In this document: one piece after another, positions 1 through 7,067 of the stretch
Position numbering within the stretch: position 1 is the stretch's first letter
Layout of the letters: each line of letters begins with the position of its first letter
Source of the DNA: Acidimicrobiaceae bacterium
Lineage (GTDB): Bacteria; Actinomycetota; Acidimicrobiia; Acidimicrobiales; UBA8190
Reading direction: 5' to 3'
Length of the DNA stretch: 10,289 bases
Assembly: GCA_003453695.1 (NCBI GenBank)
Contig: DMNK01000137.1
Location: forward strand, 1-10,289
Notes under the pieces: model-generated
The model's input: the letters and a program-made list of their open reading frames with translations, nothing else
The model's database searches: none
What the model was told of the DNA's origin: nothing
Made by a program: the position numbers and the translations under genes

Positions 1-113
1 CCGGGCCGGACACCAACACCGGCGGGGCACCGTTCACGACGCCTCCGGTCAACCCGCCCAAGGGCAAGCCGTCGACCACACCGCCGTCGGGCGTGCCGCC
101 GTCGCACCCGTAG
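1..113 (+). CDS. C-terminal tail of a truncated Pro/Thr-rich protein
   Basis: One frame is open from the window edge (first full codon at base 3) to a TAG at 111-113. It encodes about 36 residues dominated by Pro, Thr, Gly and Ser, ending in VPPSHP. Such low-complexity tails are common at the C-terminus of secreted or membrane-anchored actinobacterial proteins, for example after a kinase or peptidase domain, but nothing here identifies the family. The 72 bases to the next gene hold no obvious hairpin terminator. The assignment rests only on the open frame and its composition, so a chance open frame in GC-rich DNA is possible. Confidence 0.4.
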   Translation, partial: GPDTNTGGAPFTTPPVNPPKGKPSTTPPSGVPPSHP

Positions 114-170
114 AGCGCCGGACAGCTTCTTCCAGCCGACGCCGGGAAGGCCGCGTGGAGGGCTGAGCCC

Positions 171-176
171 TAGGAT
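171..176 (+). promoter_or_regulatory. Possible -10 box of a near-leaderless promoter for the FAD oxidoreductase gene
   Basis: TAGGAT matches 4 of 6 bases of the -10 consensus and lies nine bases before the GTG at 186. Transcription would start about 0-3 bases before that GTG. There is no Shine-Dalgarno sequence at a usable distance (the GGAGG at 157-161 is too far), and no good -35 is visible. The TAG inside this hexamer is also an in-frame stop, so the coding region cannot extend further upstream. Confidence 0.35.
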
Positions 177-185
177 CACCCGTCC

Positions 186-1616
186 GTGCCGCCTCCCGAC
201 GTGACCGTGGTGGGGTCGGGCCCGAACGGGCTCGCCGCCGCCATCACCCTGGCACGCGCCGGGCTGAGCGTGGAGGTCCTCGAAGGCGCTCGAACCCCGG
301 GAGGCGGCTGCCGGTCCGAGGAACGGACCCTGCCCGGGTTCCTCCACGACGTGTGCTCGGCGGTCCATCCCTTGCTCGCCGTGTCGCCGTTCTTCGCCAC
401 CGTCGACCTGAAGGCCTCGGGCGTGGATCTCCGCCAGCCCGACGTCACCTTCGCCCACCCCCTCCCGGGTGGACGAGCCGCCGCCGTCACCGGATCGGTC
501 GAGGAGACGGCCGCCTCGCTGGGCGTCGACGGGGCGGCGTACCGGCGCATGATCGGTCCGGTCGTGGGCGACGTGCAGCTGATCCTCGACACGGTGCTCG
601 GACCACTGCGCCGCCTCCCGCCGCACCCCGTGGCGCTGGCGCGCTTCGGCCTGCTCGGCCTGCTCCCGGCGCTCGCTCTGGCGGCCCGAATGCGGGGGGA
701 CGAGGCCAAGGCGCTGCTGGCGGGAGCCGCCGCCCACTCGATGCGGCCGCTGTCCGCCCCGTTGACGGGATCCTTCGCCCTCCTCTTCACCGCCGTCGGG
801 CACGCCGCGGGGTGGCCGCTCCCGGTCGGCGGGAGCGGCCGCATCGTGGAGGCGCTGGTGTCCGAGCTCGAGGCGGCGGGCGGACGGGTGGTGACGGGAC
901 GCTGGGTGACCGACCTCGGCGAGCTCCCGCCGGCCCGGGCGACGTTGCTCGACGTGTCGCCCGATCAGCTCCTCTCACTCGGCGGCGACCGGCTGCCGGG
1001 CCGGTACCGGCGCGCCCTCGAGCGGTTCCGTTACGGCCCCGGTGTCTGCAAGGTCGACTGGGCGCTCGACGGCCCCGTGCCGTGGGAGTCCGAGACGTGC
1101 CGGGCGGCCGGGACCATCCATCTCGGAGGCACCGTCGACGAGATCGCCCGAAGCGAGCGGGACGTCAACGCCGGCAGGCATCCCGAGGCGCCCTTCTGCA
1201 TCCTGGCCCAGCCCGGTGTCGTCGACCCGAGCCGGGCACCGGCCGGGAAGCACACGCTGTGGGGCTACTGCCATGTCCCCGCCGGTTCCACCGTGGACAT
1301 GACGGCGCCCGTCGAAGACCAGATCGAGCGCTTCGCCCCCGGCTTCAAAGACCGCGTCCTCACCCGCGTGACCACGACCGCCGCCGAGCTCCAGCGCTAC
1401 AACCCGAATTACGTGGGCGGGGACATCAACGGAGGCGCCGCCACGTTGCGCCAGACGTTGTTCCGCCCGACCCCCGGCTGGAACCCGTATCGGACCCCCG
1501 TGCGCGGGCTGTACCTGTGCTCGGCATCCACTCCGCCCGGTGGCGGGGTCCACGGCATGTGCGGGCAATGGGCGGCACGCACGGTCCTCCGTGACCTCGG
1601 GGTGACTCCCGGCTGA
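186..1616 (+). CDS. Phytoene-desaturase-family NAD(P)/FAD-dependent oxidoreductase
   Basis: The 476-residue protein begins almost at once with a Rossmann dinucleotide-binding motif, VVGSGPNGLAAAITLARAG (GxGxxG at residues 10-15). An acidic residue ends the second strand (E33), and a glycine cluster GGGC follows near 39-42. The C-terminus carries LYLCSASTPPGGGVHGMCG, the second FAD-contacting segment typical of COG1233 phytoene dehydrogenase-like proteins. These enzymes are cytosolic or membrane-associated flavoproteins that dehydrogenate or isomerise lipophilic substrates; the substrate here cannot be read from the sequence. GTG at 186 is the first possible start because an in-frame TAG lies at 171. 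No carotenoid genes are adjacent, so a carotenoid role should not be assumed. The gene is probably transcribed alone. Confidence 0.88.
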   Translation: MPPPDVTVVGSGPNGLAAAITLARAGLSVEVLEGARTPGGGCRSEERTLPGFLHDVCSAVHPLLAVSPFFATVDLKASGVDLRQPDVTFAHPLPGGRAAAVTGSVEETAASLGVDGAAYRRMIGPVVGDVQLILDTVLGPLRRLPPHPVALARFGLLGLLPALALAARMRGDEAKALLAGAAAHSMRPLSAPLTGSFALLFTAVGHAAGWPLPVGGSGRIVEALVSELEAAGGRVVTGRWVTDLGELPPARATLLDVSPDQLLSLGGDRLPGRYRRALERFRYGPGVCKVDWALDGPVPWESETCRAAGTIHLGGTVDEIARSERDVNAGRHPEAPFCILAQPGVVDPSRAPAGKHTLWGYCHVPAGSTVDMTAPVEDQIERFAPGFKDRVLTRVTTTAAELQRYNPNYVGGDINGGAATLRQTLFRPTPGWNPYRTPVRGLYLCSASTPPGGGVHGMCGQWAARTVLRDLGVTPG

Positions 1617-1653
1617 CGGCTGACTCCCGCACCGGCAACGGGGGCTGGAGATG

Positions 1654-1696
1654 GTGTCCCGACGGCGTCCGGGGTGCCTGCCCCCCACCGGGACAC
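1654..1696 (+). terminator. Candidate terminator hairpin after the oxidoreductase gene
   Basis: GTGTCCCG (1654-1661) is perfectly complementary to CGGGACAC (1689-1696), giving an 8-bp outer stem. The 27-base loop contains a second hairpin in which GGGG (1671-1674) pairs with CCCC (1681-1684). It starts 37 bases after the stop codon and lies before the next operon. There is no T-run, only TTGTCTTC, so intrinsic termination is uncertain, although T-poor terminators are common in high-GC actinobacteria. Confidence 0.4.
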
Positions 1697-1707
1697 TTGT
1701 CTTCACC

Positions 1708-1737
1708 CTTCCTGCCAGGAAGTCGGGCCGGTACCGT
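1708..1737 (+). promoter_or_regulatory. Possible promoter with overlapping inverted repeat upstream of the signalling operon
   Basis: TACCGT (1732-1737) fits the actinobacterial TAnnnT -10 pattern. Seventeen bases upstream is TTCCTG (1709-1714), a weak -35. The -35 lies inside a perfect 6-bp inverted repeat, CTTCCT-GCC-AGGAAG (1708-1722), which could be an operator or a short hairpin. Transcription from here would give a leader of about 30 bases carrying the ribosome binding site at 1760-1767. The match is modest and the site is proposed mainly from its position. Confidence 0.3.
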
Positions 1738-1759
1738 GGAGAAACAGCAGGCGACACGT

Positions 1760-1767
1760 GGAGGGAG
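1760..1767 (+). promoter_or_regulatory. Shine-Dalgarno sequence that fixes the ATG at 1773
   Basis: GGAGGGAG ends five bases before ATG 1773. The same reading frame is open back to a GTG at 1674, but that start has no ribosome binding site and would add 33 residues of unlikely composition. The strong site here decides for the internal ATG. Confidence 0.8.
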
Positions 1768-1772
1768 CTGCC

Positions 1773-2771
1773 ATGCGCATCGAGTCTGCTGTGACGTCGA
1801 TCTCCTGGATCCCGTCCGAAGCCATCAAAGGACTGGCCATGAAGCTGCCCTTCGACAAGGGCGTGGCCCACTACGACGAGCCGCCCCCCGACGTGGTGGA
1901 GGACCTCGACGAGCTGCGCCGGGCCGACCGCTTCCGGTTCGCCAACGAGCTGCGGGGGTGGGTCGAGCTCGAAGGCGGACGAATCGTCGGCCACGGCCAG
2001 TCCGGCGGCGGCCACATCGGGTCCACCACCTTGAAGCTCGGTGGCCGCCAGGCCACCTTCGCCGCGGTGGCCCTGCCCGACCTGCGGCCGGACCCCGTCG
2101 TCACCGGCACCGAGGTCACCTTCGTCCAGACCTGTGGCGGGCGCACGGGCGTCCCGGCTCCCCGCCGGGTTCGCCGGGCGCCCTTCCTCCAGTTCTCCGC
2201 CCCCCTCGCCTGGACGACGCTGTCGCTCACCATCGCCGCCGACGGCTCGAGCCGCCACGAGCTCACCGGCGCCAGCCCCTTCCCCCGCCACTGGGTGTAC
2301 GACGCCCAGGGCAAGCTCTCGGCCAAGAGCGGCCTCATCGACTTCTCCACGTGGTTCCGCCGGGCCTTCGGCAAGCACAGCCCCTGGGGCGACCAGGACT
2401 CGCCGGCCCTGGCCACCGAGGTCGAGACGGCGCTCGAGCGCCAGCTGTCGCTCCAGCTCATGCACGGCAGCGCCAAGCCCCAGGTGCGCAAGGTGAAGGC
2501 CGGCACCGTCCTCACCGAACAGGGCGCGCCGGGAGACGAGCTCTTCCTCGTGCTCGACGGTGTGGTGCGCATCGAGGTGGACGGCGAGCGCATCGCCGAG
2601 TACGGCCCCGGCTCGCTGCACGGCGAGCGTGCCGTCCTCGAAGGAGGCAGGCGCACGTCGACGCTGTCCGCCGTCACCGCCTGCACGCTGGCCGTCGCCG
2701 CCGCCGACCAGGTCGACCGGGCTGCCCTCGTCGAGCTGAGCGCCGGACACCGCCGGGAGGAGCGCCGCTAA
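1773..2771 (+). CDS. Protein with C-terminal cyclic-nucleotide-binding domain and N-terminal domain of unknown function
   Basis: The 332-residue protein lacks a signal peptide and obvious membrane segments. Residues from about 245 to 322 form a CRP-like cNMP-binding fold. The stretch GTVLTEQGAPGDELFLVLDG matches its first strands, and the phosphate-binding cassette has G284-E285 and R293-R294-T295, as in the family pattern GE...RRT. The residues that bind the sugar and cyclic phosphate therefore look intact. There is no CRP-type HTH after the domain. The first ~230 residues are strand-rich, with an LRGWVELEGG segment and a Trp/Phe-rich part near 175-205, and I do not recognise them. The gene ends directly against the start of a receiver-cyclase gene (TAA|GTG), so it may be the effector reading the cyclase product. 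Binding and effector role are inference. Confidence 0.82.
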   Translation: MRIESAVTSISWIPSEAIKGLAMKLPFDKGVAHYDEPPPDVVEDLDELRRADRFRFANELRGWVELEGGRIVGHGQSGGGHIGSTTLKLGGRQATFAAVALPDLRPDPVVTGTEVTFVQTCGGRTGVPAPRRVRRAPFLQFSAPLAWTTLSLTIAADGSSRHELTGASPFPRHWVYDAQGKLSAKSGLIDFSTWFRRAFGKHSPWGDQDSPALATEVETALERQLSLQLMHGSAKPQVRKVKAGTVLTEQGAPGDELFLVLDGVVRIEVDGERIAEYGPGSLHGERAVLEGGRRTSTLSAVTACTLAVAAADQVDRAALVELSAGHRREERR

Positions 2772-4148
2772 GTGCCGGCCGTCGACGCCGCGAGCACCGC
2801 TCAGCAGACCGACAGCCGCCAGGGGACCATCAGCGTCTTCCTGGCCGACGACAACCTGATCGTGCGCGCCGGTGTGCAGGCGCTCCTGGGCATCGAACCG
2901 GACTTCGAGGTGGTGGGGACGGCGGCGGACTACACGGAGCTGGTGGCGGGCGCCGGTGAGTTGGCGCCGCAGGTGGTGGTGACCGACATCCGCATGCCGC
3001 CGTCGTTCCAGCGCGAGGGCATCGACGCCGCCCACGAGATCCGCAAGCGCCATCCCGGCACCGGGGTGGTGGTGCTGTCGCAGTTCGACGATCCCGAGTA
3101 CGCCATCTCGCTGCTCGAGGAGGGGGCGGCGGGGTACGCCTACCTCTTGAAGGACCGGGTGGCCGAGGGCGACCAGCTGGCCAGGGCGGTGCGGACCGTG
3201 GCTTCGGGCGGGTCGGTCCTCGACCCCTCCATCGTCGAGGCCATGGTGCACCCCGTCACCGATGCCGGCGGGCTCACCACGGCCGAGGAGGAGCTGTTGC
3301 GGCTGGTGGCCGAGGGCCGGCCCATCAAGTCGATCGCCGCTGCGCTTCGGACCACGCCGGCTGCCACCGCCGACCAAGTGGAGAAGCTCTTCCTGCACCT
3401 CGCCCAGGACGCCAGCACCGGGAGCCAGGGGTCGTTGCGCCGGCTGCGCATGCTGCACGAGGCCATCGTCGACCGAGAGGAACAGGGCGAGACGCTGAGC
3501 AGGCTGCTGCCCGGTGGCGTGGCCGACATGCTGCGGGACCAGGGGCAGGCGCCGGGCGAGACCACGCAGCTGGTGGTCACCGTGGTCATGTCCGACATCC
3601 GTGGCTACTCGACGATCGCCGAACGGGCCGATCCCAGTGCCCTGGCCCGGCAGCTGAACATCCACCGGCGCGAGATGAACCGCGCCATCCTGCAGTCCAA
3701 GGGCACGGTCATGCAGTTCGTGGGCGACGCCGTGATGGCCGTGTTCGGCGCCCCGGTGCCGCTCGAAGACCACGCCCAGCACGCCCTCGAAGCGGCCCTC
3801 GCCATGCACGACGCCCAGGAGCGGGTCAACGAGGACTGGCGCGCCCAAGGCATGGCCGAGTTCGGGCTCGGCATCGGCGTCACGAGCGGCCCCGTGGCCG
3901 CCGCCCTGCTCGGTTCGGAGGAGCGCCTCGAGTACACGATCGTGGGCGACACCGTGAACCTGGCCCAACGCCTGCAGCAGTTCGCCGAGCCCGGGGAGAC
4001 GGTGTTGCTCGACGGGACCTTCCGGTCCCTGCATCACCCCCCGCCGGCCGTGCAATTGGAACCCACCGTGGTCAAAGGGAGAGAGGCGCCGGTCGTGGCC
4101 TGGAGGGTGGCGGCGGGGACCCGGCTCGAACGGAGGGAGTCAGCGTGA
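2772..4148 (+). CDS. Receiver domain fused to class III adenylate/guanylate cyclase
   Basis: The protein has 458 residues. A NarL-like receiver occupies about 19-150, with acidic pair D26/D27, phosphoacceptor D72 (VVVTDIRMPP), S103 and K127 (YLLKDR). Residues about 165-215 align with a LuxR HTH but lack its usual recognition helix. A linker follows, then a class III cyclase at about 268-445. Metal ligands are D275 (SDIRGYS) and D319 (FVGDAVMAVFG), and the transition-state pair is N396/R400 (VNLAQR). The substrate-selecting pair reads Q315 and T389, whereas adenylate cyclases usually have Lys at the first position, so ATP versus GTP preference is uncertain. The start is GTG 2772, touching the previous stop, with GGGAGGA at 2755-2761 ten bases upstream. 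It probably makes a cyclic nucleotide under phosphorylation control, with the downstream kinase as likely partner. Confidence 0.9.
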   Translation: MPAVDAASTAQQTDSRQGTISVFLADDNLIVRAGVQALLGIEPDFEVVGTAADYTELVAGAGELAPQVVVTDIRMPPSFQREGIDAAHEIRKRHPGTGVVVLSQFDDPEYAISLLEEGAAGYAYLLKDRVAEGDQLARAVRTVASGGSVLDPSIVEAMVHPVTDAGGLTTAEEELLRLVAEGRPIKSIAAALRTTPAATADQVEKLFLHLAQDASTGSQGSLRRLRMLHEAIVDREEQGETLSRLLPGGVADMLRDQGQAPGETTQLVVTVVMSDIRGYSTIAERADPSALARQLNIHRREMNRAILQSKGTVMQFVGDAVMAVFGAPVPLEDHAQHALEAALAMHDAQERVNEDWRAQGMAEFGLGIGVTSGPVAAALLGSEERLEYTIVGDTVNLAQRLQQFAEPGETVLLDGTFRSLHHPPPAVQLEPTVVKGREAPVVAWRVAAGTRLERRESA

Positions 4149-4879
4149 CCAACGTCATGTCGGCACGAGGAGTTCGCAAGACCTACGACGCCGACGCGGC
4201 ACCGGTGCGCGCCCTGCGCGGCGTGGACCTGACCATGGACGAGAGCGAGTTCATGGCGGTCATGGGGCCGTCCGGGTGCGGCAAGTCGACCCTGCTCAAC
4301 CTCATCGCCGGCCTCGACACCCCCTCCGACGGGGAGATCGTGGTCGCCGGCGAGTCGCTGCAGGACAAGAGCGAGGACGAGCTCGCCCACATGCGACGCC
4401 GTCACATCGGCATCGTCTTCCAGTTCTTCAACCTTCTCGAGGGCATGAGCGTGCTCGAGAACGTGACGCTTCCCGCCGTGATCGCCGGAGCCAAGCGCCG
4501 CCAAGCGGAGAGCCGGGCGCGCGACCTGCTCGACCTCCTCGGGCTCGGCGACAAGCAGCGCAGCGCCCCCGGCGTCCTGTCCGGAGGCCAGCGTCAGCGC
4601 CTGGCCATCGCCCGGGCCCTGGCCAACGAGCCCACCCTGCTCCTCGCCGACGAGCCCACCGGTGCCCTCGACAGCGAAGGAGGCCTCGAGGTGCTCGAGC
4701 TGTTCCGCCGGCTGCACGCCGGCGGTCAGGCCATCATGCTCGTGACCCACGACGAGACGGTCGCCGCCGCCGCCACCCGCCTCGTCCGCATGCGCGACGG
4801 GCGGATCGAGGACGACGGGAGAGGAGGCGTCACCGCCGGGGCGGCGGCTTCGTCCGAGTCACCCGTCACCACGGGATGA
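4145..4879 (+). CDS. LolD/MacB-type ABC transporter ATP-binding protein, without adjacent permease
   Basis: All ABC ATPase motifs are present in 244 residues: Walker A GPSGCGKST (41-49), Q-loop Q93, signature LSGGQ (145-149), Walker B LLLADE (165-170) with D-loop GALD, and H-loop H202 (VTHDE). The FQFFNLL and ADEPTGALD segments are typical of the LolD/MacB/FtsE branch, which normally works with an FtsX-like permease. Here no permease gene is adjacent; the neighbours are a cyclase and a histidine kinase. The GTG start at 4145 overlaps the previous stop (GTGA) and follows GGAGGGA at 4132-4138. The last ~18 residues, after RIEDD, are a low-complexity tail. The ATPase may serve a permease encoded elsewhere, or couple ATP hydrolysis to the signalling proteins; the latter is speculative. 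Confidence 0.9.
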   Translation: MTNVMSARGVRKTYDADAAPVRALRGVDLTMDESEFMAVMGPSGCGKSTLLNLIAGLDTPSDGEIVVAGESLQDKSEDELAHMRRRHIGIVFQFFNLLEGMSVLENVTLPAVIAGAKRRQAESRARDLLDLLGLGDKQRSAPGVLSGGQRQRLAIARALANEPTLLLADEPTGALDSEGGLEVLELFRRLHAGGQAIMLVTHDETVAAAATRLVRMRDGRIEDDGRGGVTAGAAASSESPVTTG

Positions 4880-7041
4880 CCGTCGAGGTCGAACCCCTCC
4901 AGATCGCCTCCTTCCGCAGGGAGGTCGAGACGACGGCCTCGCCTCGGCCGGCGTTGCCCGTCCGTGCCGCCGTGTCGGTGGCCGCCGCCGTGCTGGCCTG
5001 CGCCGCCGCCGTCGCCGCCCCGCTGGCGGGCCACGCCGGCGACCTGACCGCCCAGGTGGTCCGGTCCGTGGTGGTGGTGTCCTTCGCCGGCGCCGGCACG
5101 GCCGCCGTGCTCCGCCGTCCGCAGGAACGCCAGGGCGTGATCGTCGTCTGGAGTGCCGGGCTCGGCGCCCTGGCCACCCTGGCCGCCGGGTTGCTCGAGG
5201 GCCACGCCCATGGCGCCGCCCTGTCCGCCGCCCTGGTGACGACGGCGCGGGTGGTGCTGCCGCTGTCGGTGTGCCTGCTCCCGGTGGCGGCCATGCACTT
5301 CCTGCTCGGACTCCCCGACGGGAGCTGCCGCCTCAGCCGGTCGGTCGTGGCTTCGGGCTACGCGGCGGGTGCCGCCCTCGGCGTGGGGCTGTGGACGGTG
5401 CGCCCGAAACTTCCGGTGTGGCCCGTCGCCATCGAGGCGACGATCGCCGTCGCCGTGGGACTGATCGCATCGCAGCGGCGCTACACCAAGGCCTTCGGCG
5501 TGGAGCGCCAGCGCATGCAGTGGTTCGGCTGGGCCGTCGCCGTCGGCGTGGAGTTCGTCTTGGTGGCGCTGGCCACGCGCGTGCTGTGGGACTGGCCCAC
5601 GCGCTACGCCCTCGTGCTGGCTGTGGCGACCGTGCCGGTCGCCGTGTCGGTGGCCATGGGCAGCTCGAGCCGGCTGGCGACGCGCGTCGATCGGATGCTC
5701 GCCCACACCGTGTCGTTCGCCGGCCTGACCGGGGTGGTCGTGGCCTGTTACCTCCTCATCGTGGTGGGGCTGGGCCGGACCCCGACCCACGGCGAGCGCT
5801 CGCTGCTCGTCCTGTCCATGGCGGCCGCCGCCGTGGCGGCCTTGCTGTACGGGCCGGCGCGCACCCGGCTCACCTCGTTCGCCAACCGGCTCGTCTACGG
5901 CGAACGGGAGGCACCGGACACGGTGCTGCGGACCTTCGGCACCCGGCTGTCTCGCGCCGTGCCCATGGACGAGCTGCTCCTGCAAGTGGCCGAGTCGCTG
6001 CGCAAGACCCTGGGCCTGGCCGCCGCCGAGGTGTGGACCGGCTCGGCCGGGTTGTACGAGCGCAGCGTCTCGGATCCCGACTCGCCGGTGCGCCACTTGC
6101 AGCTCAGCGCCGAGGAGACGACCGTGGTGGCCCGGGCGGGCGTGTCGGGCAATGCCTGGATCAAGGTGTGGCTCCCCGGCGTGTTGGAGGGCCGGGAGGA
6201 GTGGGTGGTGCGGCTGGCCCCGGCCACGCACTCGGGTCAGGTGCTGGGCCTGGTGGTGGTGGCACGGCGCCCCGGTGCCGACCACTTCACCGTCGACGAC
6301 GACACCATGCTCTCGGAGCTGGCCCGGCAACTGGGACTGGCACTGCACAACATGGAGCTGGACTCGGCGCTGCAGGCCACGCTGGACGAGGTACGGCGGC
6401 AAGCGGACGAGATCCAGGCCTCCCGGGCGCGCATCGTGGCCGCCTCCGACGCGGCGAGAAGGCAGATCGAGCGCAACCTGCACGACGGGGCACAGCAGCA
6501 CCTCGTCGCCTTGGCCGTGAACGTGCGCATGGCCCGCAAGCTGGCCGACACCGACCCGGAGGCGGCCGGCAAGATCCTCGACCAGCTCGGGGACGGCATC
6601 CAGGAAGCGGTGCAGGAGCTGCGCGCCCTGGCGCACGGCATCTACCCACCGCTGCTGGTGGACCGCGGCGTGGTGGAGGCGCTGCGATCGGCGGCGGGGC
6701 GCGCCGCGCTGGCCACCGAGGTCGAGGCCGACGGCATCGGCCGCTACCCGGCCGAGGTGGAGGCAGCCGTCTACTTCTGCTGCATGGAGGCACTGCAGAA
6801 CGCCGGCAAGCACGCCGGTCCGGGGGCCACCGCCACCGTGCAGATCAGGGAGGAAGAAGGCGCCGTGCTCTTCGAGGTGGCCGACAACGGAGCGGGGTTC
6901 GACAGTGGCGGCGTGGCCGGGAAGGGCGCCGGCTTCGTGAACATGCGCGACCGGGTGGGCGCCATCGGCGGCACCGTGGAGGTGCACTCGGCCCCGGGAC
7001 GGGGCACGACCATCTCGGGACGCCTCCCGGTCCGAAGCTGA
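4876..7041 (+). CDS. Multi-pass membrane sensor histidine kinase (NarL/HisKA_3 type) with GAF-like domain
   Basis: The protein has 721 residues from ATG 4876, which overlaps the previous stop as ATGA. The frame is open further upstream, but that would lie inside the ABC ATPase gene. About ten hydrophobic segments fall within residues 30-326, including one carrying RQRMQWFGWA near 211-220. A GAF-like region spans about 345-490, followed by a helical linker (~495-525). The HisKA_3 dimerisation domain holds phosphoacceptor H536 in ERNLHDGAQQ. The HATPase domain has N-box N642 (EALQNAGKH), a G1 box at D670 (DNGAGFD) and a G2-like GKGAGF. It should autophosphorylate and pass phosphate to NarL-like receivers: the cyclase-linked one in this operon, or the two encoded convergently just downstream. 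The signal sensed is unknown. No clear Shine-Dalgarno is present, consistent with translational coupling. Confidence 0.92.
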   Translation: MTVEVEPLQIASFRREVETTASPRPALPVRAAVSVAAAVLACAAAVAAPLAGHAGDLTAQVVRSVVVVSFAGAGTAAVLRRPQERQGVIVVWSAGLGALATLAAGLLEGHAHGAALSAALVTTARVVLPLSVCLLPVAAMHFLLGLPDGSCRLSRSVVASGYAAGAALGVGLWTVRPKLPVWPVAIEATIAVAVGLIASQRRYTKAFGVERQRMQWFGWAVAVGVEFVLVALATRVLWDWPTRYALVLAVATVPVAVSVAMGSSSRLATRVDRMLAHTVSFAGLTGVVVACYLLIVVGLGRTPTHGERSLLVLSMAAAAVAALLYGPARTRLTSFANRLVYGEREAPDTVLRTFGTRLSRAVPMDELLLQVAESLRKTLGLAAAEVWTGSAGLYERSVSDPDSPVRHLQLSAEETTVVARAGVSGNAWIKVWLPGVLEGREEWVVRLAPATHSGQVLGLVVVARRPGADHFTVDDDTMLSELARQLGLALHNMELDSALQATLDEVRRQADEIQASRARIVAASDAARRQIERNLHDGAQQHLVALAVNVRMARKLADTDPEAAGKILDQLGDGIQEAVQELRALAHGIYPPLLVDRGVVEALRSAAGRAALATEVEADGIGRYPAEVEAAVYFCCMEALQNAGKHAGPGATATVQIREEEGAVLFEVADNGAGFDSGGVAGKGAGFVNMRDRVGAIGGTVEVHSAPGRGTTISGRLPVRS

Positions 7042-7067
7042 GGAACCGCTGCGCCCGGGGGCTCAGC
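7037..7067. terminator. Candidate bidirectional terminator between convergent genes
   Basis: GCTGAG (7037-7042) and CTCAGC (7062-7067) form a perfect 6-bp inverted repeat. Each arm contains the stop codon of one of the two converging genes. A competing hairpin pairs GCTG (7048-7051) with CAGC (7064-7067) and continues with GCC/GGC. Only 21 bases separate the genes, so any terminator must lie here. No T-run is present and part of the symmetry comes from the facing TGA codons, so confidence is low. Confidence 0.33.

Noticed and set aside
1603..1629. Direct repeat TGACTCCCG (1603-1611, 1621-1629) and tandem GGCTGAC around the oxidoreductase stop codon
   Set aside because: Short slippage-like duplication in GC-rich DNA. 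It does not alter the stop and has no clear regulatory meaning.
1674..1772. Longer cNMP-binding protein starting at GTG 1674
   Set aside because: It has no ribosome binding site, an atypical sequence, and runs through the putative terminator and promoter. ATG 1773 has a strong GGAGGGAG five bases upstream.
975..4055. Minus-strand open frame of 1026 codons opposite the oxidoreductase, cNMP-binding and cyclase genes
   Set aside because: It spans three well-supported plus-strand genes and the gap between two of them. Its translation is low-complexity (His, Gly, Arg, Val repeats) with no domain. It is the expected antisense shadow of GC-rich codon usage.
4276..4875. 200-residue N-terminal extension of the kinase frame
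   Set aside because: It lies inside the ABC ATPase gene in another frame and is Arg/Pro-rich. The ATG at 4876 overlapping the ATPase stop is the natural coupled start.
4726..6987. Minus-strand open frame of 753 codons opposite the kinase gene
   Set aside because: Composition is His/Gly/Gln/Arg-rich with no motif, and it lies fully antisense to a kinase whose catalytic motifs are intact.
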